Assembly: GCF_900141745.1 (NCBI RefSeq)
Contig: NZ_FSRM01000002.1
Coordinates: 1,612,001-1,676,000, forward strand
Source of the DNA: Paraburkholderia phenazinium
GTDB lineage: Bacteria; Pseudomonadota; Gammaproteobacteria; Burkholderiales; Burkholderiaceae
DNA length: 64,000 nt
Direction: 5' to 3'
The position numbers were made by a program, and so were the translations under genes. Below are positions 9,546 to 19,358 of this stretch, piece by piece; the first letter of the stretch is position 1; every line of letters begins with the position of its first letter. The notes under the pieces were generated by a model. That model had not been told where the DNA came from, made no database searches, and saw only the letters and a list, made by a program, of their open reading frames with translations.

Positions 9546-9619
9546 GATTCCCTCTTTGGTCGTCAAGAAAGTAGATCTAGTTGTATTTGATGCTTGCTCA
9601 AAAAATGTGTATCCACCTA

Positions 9620-10933
9620 TCACTTGCCGCTCGTACTGGCTCTCACCTTCGCAACATCCTGTGCTTTGATTTCTGGAGCGCGGTTATTCCAGCCGCTTCG
9701 TACAAAACTCAACACGTCGGCGATATCCTGGTTCGTGAGGCCTAGCCTGAACCTGGGCATGGGATAGGCCGCGGGCACGCCGCCGACTACAAGATTCGCG
9801 GCGCCATTGATCGTCACGTTAATAAGCGACAATGGATTAGTGCCCAACACATCCGGGTTTCCTGCCAGGGGAGCGATGAAGGGTGCACGTCCTCGGCCAT
9901 CAACCCCGTGGCAGTTGGCACAATAGGTCAAGTAGACGTGTGCGCCGTTCGGTAACGGCGTTCCTGCGACCAAGGTGGAGGTTATCTGACCGTCGTATCG
10001 ATACGGCTCTCTCTCGTTGACGTCACCCGCGTGTGACGGAACCAACGAACGGAGATACCGTGCTATCGCGACTTGGTCTTCGTCGGACAAATACTGAGTA
10101 CTATTGTTGACGACATCCGTCATTGGACCATACGCGGAAGCATGAACGTTCGCTCCAGTTTTCAGAAACATGTGCAGATCATTTTCCGTCCATCTACCGA
10201 GTCCCGCATTGTTATCACCGGTCAGATTCGATGCAAACCATCCGTCGAGAGATGCGCCGGAAAGGAAAGTCTGACTCTTCTCGTCGAGCGCTAGTTCTTG
10301 CATCGCCATGCCTCGCGGCGTATGACAAGCGCCGCAATGCGCGAGGCCCTGAACAAGATAAGCACCCCGGTTCCAGATGGGGTCTTTGTTCGGCTTTGCC
10401 CGATAGACCGTATCGTCAAGAAAAAGGAGGTTCCACAGCTTGAGTGGCCAGCGCATATCAAGCGGCCAAGGAATATCCGATTGTCGATTGCGCTGTTTTA
10501 TGGGTTTCACACCCTTCATAAAATAGGCATACAGCGCGTCCACATCCTCATCGCTGATCTTGGAAAAGGATGGATACGGCATTGCCGGATACAAGTTATG
10601 ATCTCTAGCGACTCCGTGTCGTAACGCACGCTCGAAATCGTCCCGCGTGTATCGGCCGATTCCCGTGTCGGGGTCGGGCGTGATATTGGTCGTGTAGATC
10701 GTGCCGACGGGCATTTGCATGGGCAGCCCGCCGACAAAATCCGCACCGCCTCGAACCGTGTGGCATGCTGCGCAATCGCCGATTTTTGCCAGATAGCCGC
10801 CCCGAGCGACCAAACGATCCGCAGGCGTAGCCGCCCGGCTTGGTAGACTTGCCGTTAGCACCATCGCCAGGATTGACGCAAGCGCGAACCATCTACGTAT
10901 GCGCGTCGGGTTGCTTGAGATTGCAGTCTTCAT
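9620..10933 (-). CDS. Triheme cytochrome c, electron acceptor of the Mo-hydroxylase
   Basis: 437 aa from ATG 10933, which yields a proper signal peptide ([25 protein letters not shown]). The longer frame to 11203 lies inside the upstream gene and is not used. Three heme sites are visible: CAACH, CGACH and CANCH. The sequence is a clear paralogue of the cytochrome at 3604-4980 (shared TNITPDxDTGIGxYTxDDFxRA block). It starts 40 bp after the Mo-hydroxylase large subunit, an arrangement known for isoquinoline-1-oxidoreductase-like and aldehyde dehydrogenase systems, where the cytochrome delivers electrons to the respiratory chain. The ribosome site is weak. Confidence 0.88.
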   Translation of the reverse strand: MKTAISSNPTRIRRWFALASILAMVLTASLPSRAATPADRLVARGGYLAKIGDCAACHTVRGGADFVGGLPMQMPVGTIYTTNITPDPDTGIGRYTRDDFERALRHGVARDHNLYPAMPYPSFSKISDEDVDALYAYFMKGVKPIKQRNRQSDIPWPLDMRWPLKLWNLLFLDDTVYRAKPNKDPIWNRGAYLVQGLAHCGACHTPRGMAMQELALDEKSQTFLSGASLDGWFASNLTGDNNAGLGRWTENDLHMFLKTGANVHASAYGPMTDVVNNSTQYLSDEDQVAIARYLRSLVPSHAGDVNEREPYRYDGQITSTLVAGTPLPNGAHVYLTYCANCHGVDGRGRAPFIAPLAGNPDVLGTNPLSLINVTINGAANLVVGGVPAAYPMPRFRLGLTNQDIADVLSFVRSGWNNRAPEIKAQDVAKVRASTSGK

Positions 10934-10973
10934 CGATGAATTTCGCTTCGAAAGGAAGCCAGGAGAGCAGCGT

Positions 10974-13160
10974 CTACACCAGCTTTTGGCCGGCAAGCGG
11001 CAACAGTCGAATACGCTTACCGGTTGCGGCGAAAATCGCATTAACGACGGCAGGTGCGACGGGTGGCGTACCCGGCTCGCCAACACCTCCCCAGCGATCA
11101 ATGTACTTGTTGCCACTTGGGATGAGATAGGTTTCGACCACGGGCATCTCGCTGATCCGAAGCGCCGGATAGTCGTGGAAGTTAGACTGCTGTACCTCGC
11201 CATTTTTGATCGTTACCTGACCCCAAAGCACAGCACTAAGCGCATATGCGACGGCGCCCTGTAGTTGCTTTTTGACGATGCTTGGGTTCACGACATATCC
11301 GCAATCAAGCGCACATACGACGCGATGTACTTTCACCCGTCCTTCGTCATCGATCGATAGGTCGACGACGTGAGCGCAGACTGAGTCGTAGCATTCGACG
11401 AGTGCCATTCCCTGGTATGTGCCGGCTTTAGTGTGCCCCCACTGAGCGCGAGTCGCTACCTCATCCACAACGGCAAGCGAGCGCGGGCTATGCGCGAGTA
11501 ACTCACGCCGGAAAGCGTAGGGATCCTGGCCACTTGCATGCGCCATCTCATCAACGAAGGACTCTCTAAAAAATCCGTTCTGACTATGATTGACACCTCG
11601 CCAAAAGCCCACTGGGATCGGCAACTGCCGCATTGCGTAGCCGACTTCAAAATTGGGGATGTGGTAGCTCATGTCACCCGGTAGAAATGCCCCCATCATG
11701 TCGAAGTCCTGTCCATGCCTCAGCCGAGAGGGCATAAGGTTGGCCAGAATAGACGTACACGACAGCCGCACTTTCCATGCGAGAAGTTTTCCATTCCTGT
11801 CGAATCCTGCTACATGTCGGGCAATGGACATGGGGCGGTAGTAGTCATGCCTGACATCTTCTTCCCGGGTCCATAGCATTTTCACCGGTTTACCTACAGC
11901 CCTGGCAATCAAGACTGCCTGTTGAGCCCAATCTTGAGATACTCCGCGGCGCCCGAATCCGCCGCCAAGATGGCATTTGTGAATCTTGACGCGGGACGGA
12001 TCAATCTTGAGTGTGTGTGCTACGACTTGCAGCGTCCCATCGCCATTCTGGGTAGGCGCCCAAACTTCGGCGAATTCGGGAGTTACGTGAGCAGTGCAGG
12101 TTTGGGGCTCCATCGTGGTGTGTGCGAGATATGGAACCTCATAATCGGCGTGTATTACATTGGTAGCATTTGCGAGGACCTCGTCCACGTTGCCGATCCT
12201 TTGGGCAACTGCAGGATGCGGATCGTCAAGACCCTTCAGGAAAATCTCACGGATGGATTCGTTGGATAGCGCCGCAGCAGGGCCAGCGTCCCATCGGACC
12301 AACAACGTATCAAGCGCATGGTGGGCCTGCCACCACGAGTCGGCGACTATGGCGACGGCTGTATCCCCAACCGGCACCACATGACGTACGCCAGGCATGA
12401 CCAACGTCTTTGACGCGTCGAAATCTTTGAGTCGTCCGCCGAGAGTTGGGCATGCCGTAACCGTTGCGTAAAGCATGTCGGGAAGACGCACGTCGGTCGC
12501 GAAGATCGGTTTCGCCAATACTTTGTCTTCGAGGTCCAGCCGTTTCACCGGTGTCCCGATCAGTCGCCATAGGTTCGGGTCTTTTAGCGTCACTTCTTGT
12601 GGAACAGGACGCCGCGCTGCGTTTTCCGCGAGTTCCCCGTAGGTCAATGAACGCCCACTAGCAGCGTGAGTTACGACACTGTCGCGTGCCGTGCACTCCA
12701 ACGCGCTGACTTTCCAACGCGCCGCGGCTTCGTCCACTAACATATGACGCGCCTGAGCACCCGCCTTACGCAGATAGAGGTGAGACATACGGATGGACGC
12801 GCTTGATGCAGTCATCATGTCGCCCCATGCGTGACCATGCGCAAGGTTTGCTTCGGGCAACACATATTCGGCCGTCACATGACTCCAGTCACAGTCGAGT
12901 TCTTCAGCTACCAGCATCGGTAACGCCGTGAAATTCCCTTGACCCATCTCCGATCGCGCAACACGAATCGTCGTGGTCTCGCCGTCTATCACAACCCAGA
13001 TCCCTACCTCTGAGCCAGGGGCATTTGTGAGCAATGGCGATTGCACCACCCCTGTACTCTCCGCGAGCGAAGGCAAGCCTGTAAGGACAAGACCGCCAAC
13101 CGCAGCACTGATTCCAAAGATAAAGCCCCGCCGCGAAATACCTTCGCCCTTGTTGTTCAT
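10974..13160 (-). CDS. Tat-exported molybdopterin-binding subunit of a xanthine-oxidase-family dehydrogenase (IorB-like)
   Basis: 728 aa from ATG 13160, supported by AAAGGGA about 5 nt upstream and by the twin-arginine signal [20 protein letters not shown] directly after the start. Mo-hydroxylase features include [42 protein letters not shown] (molybdopterin-binding), [16 protein letters not shown], and [18 protein letters not shown] near the end, where GxGE carries the catalytic glutamate. IorB-type proteins pair with a small [2Fe-2S] subunit; a matching 154-aa protein is encoded at 13653, but divergently. Likely substrates are aldehydes or N-heterocycles. It is first in the operon with cytochrome c (9620) and hydrolase (8262). 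Confidence 0.88.
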   Translation of the reverse strand: MNNKGEGISRRGFIFGISAAVGGLVLTGLPSLAESTGVVQSPLLTNAPGSEVGIWVVIDGETTTIRVARSEMGQGNFTALPMLVAEELDCDWSHVTAEYVLPEANLAHGHAWGDMMTASSASIRMSHLYLRKAGAQARHMLVDEAAARWKVSALECTARDSVVTHAASGRSLTYGELAENAARRPVPQEVTLKDPNLWRLIGTPVKRLDLEDKVLAKPIFATDVRLPDMLYATVTACPTLGGRLKDFDASKTLVMPGVRHVVPVGDTAVAIVADSWWQAHHALDTLLVRWDAGPAAALSNESIREIFLKGLDDPHPAVAQRIGNVDEVLANATNVIHADYEVPYLAHTTMEPQTCTAHVTPEFAEVWAPTQNGDGTLQVVAHTLKIDPSRVKIHKCHLGGGFGRRGVSQDWAQQAVLIARAVGKPVKMLWTREEDVRHDYYRPMSIARHVAGFDRNGKLLAWKVRLSCTSILANLMPSRLRHGQDFDMMGAFLPGDMSYHIPNFEVGYAMRQLPIPVGFWRGVNHSQNGFFRESFVDEMAHASGQDPYAFRRELLAHSPRSLAVVDEVATRAQWGHTKAGTYQGMALVECYDSVCAHVVDLSIDDEGRVKVHRVVCALDCGYVVNPSIVKKQLQGAVAYALSAVLWGQVTIKNGEVQQSNFHDYPALRISEMPVVETYLIPSGNKYIDRWGGVGEPGTPPVAPAVVNAIFAATGKRIRLLPLAGQKLV

Positions 13161-13652
13161 ATCGGTCCCTTTGCCGGCTTCCCTCATGTCGCTGCACAAC
13201 TTCGCCACTCTGCCCGGCCGCCATTCGAACTCCATCAAGTTCCCCCGCGCAATGTACGAATCATATATCAAATTTTGTTTTATTGAAAAATATATATTAT
13301 TGGCCTAAGATTGCTGTAAACGCGACGCGCGCGGTAGCTCTGATGTTCCGCTGGTCACGAGAGAAGGACTCCGCCCACAAGGAGCTTTGCGCCCTGCCGT
13401 TCTGGTCCGATTGGCTCGCAACACCGTTCAGTTGCGGTTTGTAGGCGCATGAAACGAAGTCGCAGTCGCAGGTTCCTTGCGACGAGTCGGATGGATGGGC
13501 TAAGGAGAAGGAGCAGGCTACGTCTTAGCCTGAATGAGTGCTTGACTGATCGACTGTTCGCAAACCGTGTTTGCGCATCGTCGGTTCCACGGGTTTGAAG
13601 CTGAGCATTCAACCATCCCGTCGTTTTCACCAGATAGCGTGGCAAAAATTTT
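13161..13652. other. Divergent intergenic region between the two Mo-hydroxylase subunits
   Basis: 492 bp without a recognisable gene. It must hold both promoters: one leftward for the large subunit operon, one rightward for the [2Fe-2S] subunit. The part near 13260-13302 is very AT-rich and contains an element resembling those upstream of 14949, 18086 and 20861 (listed separately). The remainder (13320-13640) shows nothing identifiable. Confidence 0.5.
13264..13300 (+). promoter_or_regulatory. AT-rich candidate operator upstream of the IorB-like operon
   Basis: Positions 13283-13300 read TTGAAAAATATATATTAT, with TATATCAAA just before. The TTGAAAAA-TATnTAT core recurs at 14891 and, more loosely, at 18032, both upstream of genes in the same 9.6-21.6 kb cluster. 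A related AT-rich sequence precedes the GntR gene at 20861. A shared GntR-binding site is a guess; AT-rich promoter sequence alone could explain it. Confidence 0.35.
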
Positions 13653-14117
13653 ATGCACAAGCTTAGGATCAACGGACGAACACAACCGGTAACGGCCTCG
13701 CCTGAAACCCCGGTTCTTTGGGTGCTTCGTGACGAGCTCGACATGACGGGAACGCGTTTTGGCTGCGGACTTGGGTTATGCGGAGCTTGCACCATACATC
13801 TGAACGGAGAGGCAGTTCGTTCCTGCTGCATTCCCGTTTCGGCAGTTGAGGACAACGAGATCACAACGGTGGAGGCGATGGGCGCGAGCGTTATCGGCAG
13901 GGAAATTCAGAAGGCATGGCTCGAGCATGAAGTACCGCAATGCGGATACTGCCAGTCGGGACAAATGATGAGCGCGATGGCATTGCTAATGAAAAACACC
14001 CGACCTTCTGATCAGGATATCGACCATGCGATGAACGGCAACATTTGTCGTTGTGGAACCTACATTCAGATTCGAGAGGCTATTCACGCAGCCGCGGCCG
14101 CACTGCGCAAATCCTAG
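13653..14117 (+). CDS. [2Fe-2S] iron-sulfur subunit of a Mo-hydroxylase (IorA-like)
   Basis: 154 aa, normal for this family (150-160). The plant-ferredoxin-type cluster site is CGLGLCGAC plus a downstream cysteine in RSCCIPV (residues 40-60). The second cluster domain has CGYCQSGQM (about 99-107) and CRCGTYIQIREAI (about 132-144). It transfers electrons from the Mo centre to the cytochrome. The natural partner is the IorB-like subunit at 10974-13160, but it is on the opposite strand with a 492-bp divergent spacer, whereas these genes are normally adjacent and co-directional. ATG 13653 has no clear ribosome site. An IS6-family relic begins about 150 bp downstream. Confidence 0.9.
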   Translation: MHKLRINGRTQPVTASPETPVLWVLRDELDMTGTRFGCGLGLCGACTIHLNGEAVRSCCIPVSAVEDNEITTVEAMGASVIGREIQKAWLEHEVPQCGYCQSGQMMSAMALLMKNTRPSDQDIDHAMNGNICRCGTYIQIREAIHAAAAALRKS

Positions 14118-14268
14118 CTAGCCTCTCAGGGGCGCTCCATCGGATTGACCGCGATTTTTGTCGATGAGGCAGAGAGGTGGTGTCAAGTTGTCGAACGGCA
14201 CGCCCTTGGCACGCCGCGCTTGAGGATGCCTATTTAATGAGCCAATTGCCCCAGCATCGGCGCTCCCG

Positions 14269-14830
14269 TCAAGCTTTCCTTCGCCTCGAAGACCTCGCCT
14301 CGGAGCGTCTGCTTTTGCTTTGCGTCGGTGTGGTAATGGCAATGCAATGCCGAAAGAGGTTGGTGACCTGATCATGCACCGAAGCGAAAACGTTGCTGGC
14401 GACGCGTTGATCTGAAGCGGGATCAACACCCGCGATGTGCGCCCGTGCTTCCTGAGCAGCTCGCGCATAAGGCGCCTGGCCGAGTTGGTCGCTCCACCTC
14501 GGCATCAGCACGTCGAACATGGCGCCATGCAGGTCCACCGTGCGCCACAACCGGTGCCTCCTGACATTGATCGTGACGACTTCCATCCAGGTGCCACTTC
14601 GTCTCCTCGTGTCGGTGCGGCGGGCCGGATACGTCGAGCAATGTCCAGGTCAAACTTTACCGACCGACTTCGCTTGGTCTCGTACATGGGTGGGATGCCG
14701 CGCGGCCAGCAGTTCTTCGACCATGTGCAGGCTCGGCAGCAAGCGGTAGTACGGCCGCACCGCGCGGCTGATCGTATCAGGCGGAAACCGGATGTGCCTC
14801 ATGTCGGCGATTGTCGCCGCATGGTCTGGC
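14269..14830 (-). pseudogene. IS6-family transposase remnant
   Basis: Several minus-strand frames together show an IS6-type transposase. The N-terminal part around 14825-14690 reads RFPPDTISRAVRPYYRL and SLHMVEELLAARH. A middle part in other frames (about 14660-14520) reads ARRIRPAAPTRGD, ETKWHLD, RRHRLWRTVDLHGAMFDVLM. A C-terminal part (about 14400-14280) reads NVFASVHDQVTNLFRHC. Multiple frameshifts and stops make it inactive. Terminal repeats were not found. It separates the [2Fe-2S] subunit gene from the hydrolase at 14949. Confidence 0.75.
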
Positions 14831-14880
14831 ATCAAGGTGACCGTTTTCCGACATGCAGGCAATGTGCCGACCAAAAAAAT

Positions 14881-14910
14881 ATATGATTTGTTGAAAAAAT
14901 ATGTATCATA
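14881..14910 (+). promoter_or_regulatory. AT-rich candidate operator upstream of the fumarylacetoacetase-like gene
   Basis: TTGAAAAAATATGTATCATA at 14891-14910 lies about 40 bp before the start codon of the 14949 gene. It matches the element at 13283-13300 and begins with GATTTG, also seen inverted in the AT-rich sequence before the GntR gene at 20861. A regulator-binding role is inferred from recurrence only. Confidence 0.35.
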
Positions 14911-14948
14911 GCTAAATAGGTTCAAATTTTACTTTTACAGAGATATCA

Positions 14949-15863
14949 ATGCGACTCCTTACTTTTGCGACCACCGGAGACCAGGCGAGCCGCGTCGGAG
15001 CACTACGAGACGCCGACAGGCGCGTGGTCGACATCGGAAGGTCGGCCGCTGAATTGGGTCTCGAGACGCCTTTCGACTCGAGGGACATGATTTCGGTCAT
15101 CTCAGCGGGTCAACCAGGATTGGATGTGATCCGGACTATTGTCAACCATGCCTCGACGGATTTTTTGCTTGCCGACGTGCAGGTGAACGCGCCTATTCCA
15201 CGGCCTCGTAAGAACATCTTTTGTGTCGGCTGGAACTACCAGGATCATTTCGAGGAAGGCGCAAAGATCCGTCCGCACGTGAAAGAAATGCCTGCGTTTC
15301 CGACATTTTTTACCAAGGCTCCGACAACGGTGATTGGGCCGTTTGACCCGATACCCTTCTTCGGCGGTTTGTCGGCCCAGTTGGACTGGGAAGTCGAGCT
15401 CGCTGTAGTCGTTGGTCGCGCGGGCCGCGACATCCCGGAAGCTAACGCGATGGAGTATGTCTTCGGCTATACGGTACTCAATGACGTGACGTGGCGCGAC
15501 GTTCAACGTCGGCATGGGCAGCAATGGTTCAAGGGAAAGAGCATCGATGGAACCTGCCCCATGGGCCCCTGGATTACCAGCGCAGATGAGATCGATCCTG
15601 AGAGTCTCGATCTCTCCAGTCGAGTGAACGGTGAGAGCAAGCAGACGTCGAACACACGTCACATGTACTTCAAGATTCCGAGGATCATTGCGGAGCTATC
15701 TCATGGACTTACGCTTGAACCGGGCGATGTGATTGCTACCGGTACGCCACCGGGCGTGGGACATGCCCGTACGCCTCCGGAATTTATGAAGCCTGGAGAT
15801 GTTCTGGAAACAGAGGTTGCGGGGCTGGGGCTGTTGCGTAATCTCATCGCCACCGCCGCTTGA
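14949..15863 (+). CDS. Fumarylacetoacetate hydrolase-family protein
   Basis: 304 aa. The C-terminal FAH domain starts near residue 80: KNIFCVGWNYQDHFEEG, FPTFFTKAPTTVIGP, the metal-binding acidic motif DWEVELAVVVG, GYTVLNDVTWRDVQ, KSIDGTCPMGPWI, and GDVIATGTPPGVG near the end. The family cleaves or decarboxylates acylpyruvate-type compounds using Mg2+ (fumarylacetoacetase, 2-hydroxyhepta-2,4-dienedioate isomerase, oxaloacetate decarboxylase). It lies ahead of a cupin, an MFS transporter and a porin on the same strand, suggesting a catabolic set. ATG 14949 is preceded by AGAG. Substrate unknown. Confidence 0.87.
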   Translation: MRLLTFATTGDQASRVGALRDADRRVVDIGRSAAELGLETPFDSRDMISVISAGQPGLDVIRTIVNHASTDFLLADVQVNAPIPRPRKNIFCVGWNYQDHFEEGAKIRPHVKEMPAFPTFFTKAPTTVIGPFDPIPFFGGLSAQLDWEVELAVVVGRAGRDIPEANAMEYVFGYTVLNDVTWRDVQRRHGQQWFKGKSIDGTCPMGPWITSADEIDPESLDLSSRVNGESKQTSNTRHMYFKIPRIIAELSHGLTLEPGDVIATGTPPGVGHARTPPEFMKPGDVLETEVAGLGLLRNLIATAA

Positions 15864-15959
15864 CGGTCCACGATCTGGTCGCCCACAACACGTGTGCCCC
15901 ATCGTCGTTGCAGTCGCGAATGTGAAAATCACCTTACCTAATATACGAGAAGAGCAGCT

Positions 15960-16436
15960 ATGACACTCTCTGTGCGCCGCGTTGTGACCGGTCACGATGC
16001 CAACGGAAAAGCAGTTGTCGCCATCGACGAGCTTGTGAAAAATGTCGCTTCGTTGCGCGAAGGGGCACAGGCTACCGTCATCTGGACTACCGAAGGCTTC
16101 CCGATCGATAACAACGACGACTTCGACGGTGCCAAACGCAAGGTAGCAACCAGTCATTCCAACGGTACGGTGTTCCGCGTCATCGAATATGCACCGGGTG
16201 TCAAACCGCGAAACCATCGTACGGACTCGATCGACTACGCCGTGGTGATATCTGGAGAGATCGATATGGATGTGGATGGCGTCGAGGTTCACCTGAAGGC
16301 CGGCGATGTGCTGGTTCAACGCGGCACGATTCACGATTGGATAAACCGGGGTACCGAGCCGTGCGTGATCGCTTTTGTACTGATTGATGCCGAGCCGTAC
16401 AGCGTCGGCGCGAAATCGCTCAATGCCATTGGATGA
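15960..16436 (+). CDS. Cupin-domain protein
   Basis: 158 aa. The cupin barrel is evident in the second half: PGVKPRNHRTDSIDYAVVISGE (motif 1, with one histidine before DSIDY), GDVLVQRGTIHDWINRG (motif 2, with histidine in IHDW). Cupins of this type are found as small accessory enzymes or sensors in aromatic and hydroxy-acid degradation operons; no specific reaction can be assigned. It starts 97 bp after the FAH-family gene and is followed by a short hairpin at 16485-16502. Confidence 0.8.
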   Translation: MTLSVRRVVTGHDANGKAVVAIDELVKNVASLREGAQATVIWTTEGFPIDNNDDFDGAKRKVATSHSNGTVFRVIEYAPGVKPRNHRTDSIDYAVVISGEIDMDVDGVEVHLKAGDVLVQRGTIHDWINRGTEPCVIAFVLIDAEPYSVGAKSLNAIG

Positions 16437-16484
16437 CAGCATGATCCTGTGACTCTTGGCGCCGCTCGCGGCGTGCAAAGTCAG

Positions 16485-16502
16485 CGCGTGCTTGCGCACG
16501 CG
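16485..16502 (+). terminator. Short hairpin after the cupin gene
   Basis: CGCGTGC-ttgc-GCACGCG is a perfect 7-bp stem with a 4-nt loop. No T-run follows, so it may be an attenuator or mRNA end stabiliser rather than an intrinsic terminator. Confidence 0.35.
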
Positions 16503-16527
16503 ATTATAAGAAGCAGTGGAGGAGACA

Positions 16528-17826
16528 GTGAATCTTTTAGCGCGTGCAGGGTTCGGCGATGAATCAGAGTGGCGACTATATAACAAGATAGCCAGCCGGT
16601 TACTGCCATTCATGATCCTGCTATACGTGATCTCGTTTCTGGATCGGGTCAACATCGGTTTTGCAAAACTGCGTATGGCCTCCGACATTGGACTAAGCGA
16701 TGCTGCCTACGGTTTTGGCGCTGGCGTTTTCTTTGTCGCTTACTGTATCTGTGAAATCCCGAGCAATCTTATTCTCGCGCGTGTGGGCGCGCGAATATGG
16801 ATTGCACGAATCATGCTCCTCTGGGGGCTGGTGTCCGCAGGCATGATGTTCGTTACATCGCCAGTGGAATTTTATGTGATGCGAGTGTTGCTTGGCGTTG
16901 CGGAGGCAGGCTTTTTCCCAGGGATCATTCTGTACCTGACATATTGGTTTCCCACTCGTCAGCGCTCTCAGGCGATCAGTTATTTTCTCCTGGGCATCGC
17001 ACTCGCTGGCGTAATCGGAGGTCCTTTCTCCGGATGGTTGATGCAGACATTAGACAGACAGGGTGGCCTGCATGGCTGGCAATGGTTGTTTCTGATCGAG
17101 GGAATCCCAGCTGTCATGGCTGGCATCGCAACGATTTTCTTTCTTGATGACGGTCCGGCGAAAGCGCGATGGCTGACGGCTAACGAACGAGAACGTGTCA
17201 TCGACACACTAGTTCAGGAGCGCGCTGCGCGGGATGCTCTTGGCATGGGCCACAAACTTGGGCACGCCTTTAGGGATCTAGATGTTTGGGCTCTGGCTTG
17301 CGTGAATTTTACTCAGATCGGCGGCATCTACGGACTTGCTTTCTGGTTGCCGCAAATTATTCGCGAACTCGGAGTTGCCAGCTTGCTCCACACAGGTCTG
17401 ATAACTGCCATCCCATTCGGTTTCGCGGCGTTGACGATGATCTTTGTCGGCCGGCATTCAGACCGCGTAAACGAGCGACGATGGCACGTAGCCTGCACGG
17501 CCATAATCGGATCGAGTGGCCTCCTGCTCAGCGGCGCGTTTGCACATATTCCGGTGCTGTCGCTGATCGGTCTGACGCTTGCTGCGGCTGGCTTGATCAG
17601 CGCGAATGCGGTGCTGTTCGTCGTGCCTGGGAGCATCCTGTCGGGCACGGCTGCCGCCGCCGGTATCGGCATGATTTCGATGATAGGAAATGCGGGTGGA
17701 TACGTTTTCCCTTTTGGCATTGGCTGGCTGCGCGAGATAAGCGGGCGGCCAGAGTATGGGTTATTTCTGCTCGCAATCGCGTCCTTCATGGGCGCCCTTG
17801 TCATGCTTCGAATCCGGAAAGCCTGA
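16528..17826 (+). CDS. MFS transporter, anion:cation symporter (ACS) type
   Basis: 432 aa from GTG 16528, preferred over GTG 16516 because GGAGGAG (16519-16525) sits just upstream of it. About 12 hydrophobic helices. Helix 1-2 has MILLYVISFLDRVNIGFAKL, the signature of the phthalate/tartrate ACS subfamily, and helix 2 AGVFFVAYCICEIPSNLIL. These inner-membrane proteins take up organic anions such as tartrate, phthalate or 4-hydroxyphenylacetate with protons. It probably imports the substrate of the neighbouring FAH and Mo-hydroxylase enzymes. A GC-rich hairpin follows at 17847-17879. Confidence 0.9.
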   Translation: MNLLARAGFGDESEWRLYNKIASRLLPFMILLYVISFLDRVNIGFAKLRMASDIGLSDAAYGFGAGVFFVAYCICEIPSNLILARVGARIWIARIMLLWGLVSAGMMFVTSPVEFYVMRVLLGVAEAGFFPGIILYLTYWFPTRQRSQAISYFLLGIALAGVIGGPFSGWLMQTLDRQGGLHGWQWLFLIEGIPAVMAGIATIFFLDDGPAKARWLTANERERVIDTLVQERAARDALGMGHKLGHAFRDLDVWALACVNFTQIGGIYGLAFWLPQIIRELGVASLLHTGLITAIPFGFAALTMIFVGRHSDRVNERRWHVACTAIIGSSGLLLSGAFAHIPVLSLIGLTLAAAGLISANAVLFVVPGSILSGTAAAAGIGMISMIGNAGGYVFPFGIGWLREISGRPEYGLFLLAIASFMGALVMLRIRKA

Positions 17827-17846
17827 TTCTTCCGAACAGGTTGGGG

Positions 17847-17879
17847 AGGTGCTCCTGCTGGCGCCGGCAGCCTGCACCT
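17847..17879 (+). terminator. GC-rich hairpin after the MFS gene
   Basis: Nested arms AGGTGC/GCACCT (17847-17852 and 17874-17879) and CTGCTGGC/GCCGGCAG form a strong stem about 20 nt past the stop codon. There is no U-tract, so termination efficiency is uncertain. Confidence 0.4.
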
Positions 17880-18030
17880 GAGCTACAGGCGTACGTTCGC
17901 CGGCCAGGCAGCATAGCGGCGTAAAGCGTTACGAAAATGACGATGTTCTTACCCGTATCAAGCGACCGCCATACCAGATCGGCATGAACTTAACCGGCGC
18001 AGCGACTTGCCCGAATGAAGTGTTGAGTGC

Positions 18031-18060
18031 AATGAAAAAAATATAAATTTAATAAATTAA
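18031..18060 (+). promoter_or_regulatory. AT-rich tract upstream of the porin, similar to two upstream elements
   Basis: ATGAAAAAAATATAAATT (18032-18049) resembles TTGAAAAAATATGTAT before the 14949 gene and its relative at 13283. Similarity is weaker here and could be AT-richness alone. Confidence 0.25.
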
Positions 18061-18085
18061 TAGTACTAACTATGCAGGAGACAGG

Positions 18086-19162
18086 GTGAGATCATCTTTT
18101 CGCTCGATGTGGAAGTGTGTTGTGGTCAATGCGATTCTTGTGCCAATTGGTGTCGCGCACGCGCAAAGTAGCGTCACGCTCTATGGCATGCTCGACGCAG
18201 GGTTCCTGTATGCAAACAGGACCCCAGGTTCGACAGGGAAAAATGCCGGCCCTACGTTCGCGATTGATAATGGAGGCCTCGGTCCTTCGGTTTTCGGACT
18301 GAGAGGGAGCGAGGATCTTGGTGGCGGCATGAAGGCCGAATTTGATCTTGAAAGCGGGATCAGCACGGTCACTGGAGGCATTGTCAGTTCGAACGGCTAT
18401 TTCCTGGGGCGCCAGGCATGGATCGGACTCGAGGGCAATTTCGGCAAAATCAGGCTCGGCGTACAACACTCGCCATTCTTTCAAGCCGCGGTCGATCTGG
18501 ATCCACGGCACTCGACGTTTGGCAGCTCCATTTTGCCGTATGACAACAACGTCCGCTTTACAAGCATGATCAGCTCTAATGCTGTGTTGTACACCACCCC
18601 AAACCTGGCTGGCCTCACAGGCACTGTGATGTTTGCTCCGGGCGGCGTCGCCGGTGATTTTTCAGCGGGACGGCAGTGGTCGGGCGGCCTCAAATATGAC
18701 AACGGCTCGTTCATGGTTGACGCCGCGATCTACGATAGCAATGCAGGTGGTGCGGTCACGCCTATTCCCACCGATATAGAATTCACGGGTCGCATGCTAG
18801 GCGTAGCGTACAGGTTTGGGGCACTGACCACCAAGGTGTCGTTCACCAATTACAAGGTGGCCGGTGCATTTAACTCGAACGTTTATGGTGGGGGAGTCGA
18901 TTACTTTGCCCGATCGGATCTTGAATTGAACGGCGGCGTTTGGGTAACTAGTGACCGCAACGATACCGCCAATCACTCACTATTGGCAGCGGTGGGTACA
19001 ACCTACTTCCTCTCGAGACGCACGTCCGTCTATTTGCAATTCGGACGTGTCGACAACCACGGAGCAATGGACACCGGCCTGTCGTTGACGTACAAAGATA
19101 TTCTTACCGAAATACCGGGGACTACGTACGGTGTAAATATCGGGATGCGTCACTTTTTTTAG
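18086..19162 (+). CDS. General bacterial porin (trimeric 16-strand type)
   Basis: 358 aa from GTG 18086, with AGGAG about 6-10 nt upstream. A signal peptide (MWKCVVVNAILVPIGVAHAQ) ends in HAQ-SSVTLYGMLDAG, the usual first strand of Burkholderiales OmpC/GBP-type porins. FGLRGSEDLGGGMKAEFDLE and the terminal phenylalanine in MRHFF are typical. It forms an outer-membrane channel for small hydrophilic solutes, consistent with uptake of the compound handled by the MFS transporter just upstream. An AT-rich tract (18031-18060) lies in its promoter region. Confidence 0.93.
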   Translation: MRSSFRSMWKCVVVNAILVPIGVAHAQSSVTLYGMLDAGFLYANRTPGSTGKNAGPTFAIDNGGLGPSVFGLRGSEDLGGGMKAEFDLESGISTVTGGIVSSNGYFLGRQAWIGLEGNFGKIRLGVQHSPFFQAAVDLDPRHSTFGSSILPYDNNVRFTSMISSNAVLYTTPNLAGLTGTVMFAPGGVAGDFSAGRQWSGGLKYDNGSFMVDAAIYDSNAGGAVTPIPTDIEFTGRMLGVAYRFGALTTKVSFTNYKVAGAFNSNVYGGGVDYFARSDLELNGGVWVTSDRNDTANHSLLAAVGTTYFLSRRTSVYLQFGRVDNHGAMDTGLSLTYKDILTEIPGTTYGVNIGMRHFF

Positions 19163-19358
19163 TGGCTCGGCGGCGGATGGGCGCCACTGCTGAACAATAT
19201 CGGCTATGCGAACCTCACACGGTTCAGCGATACGAGTTACGTATGGTCGTATACGCCTGCTTTCGGCGTTAATGCAGAGGCGCAGGCCATCTCGGCCCTT
19301 ACACCGGGATACCTGAAGCGGGTTGAACATTCTTGGCCAGACCTGGTAACCTGGCGGG

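Noticed and set aside
15696..16688. 330-codon minus-strand frame across the FAH and cupin genes
   Set aside because: Both plus-strand genes have clear domains; this frame has none.
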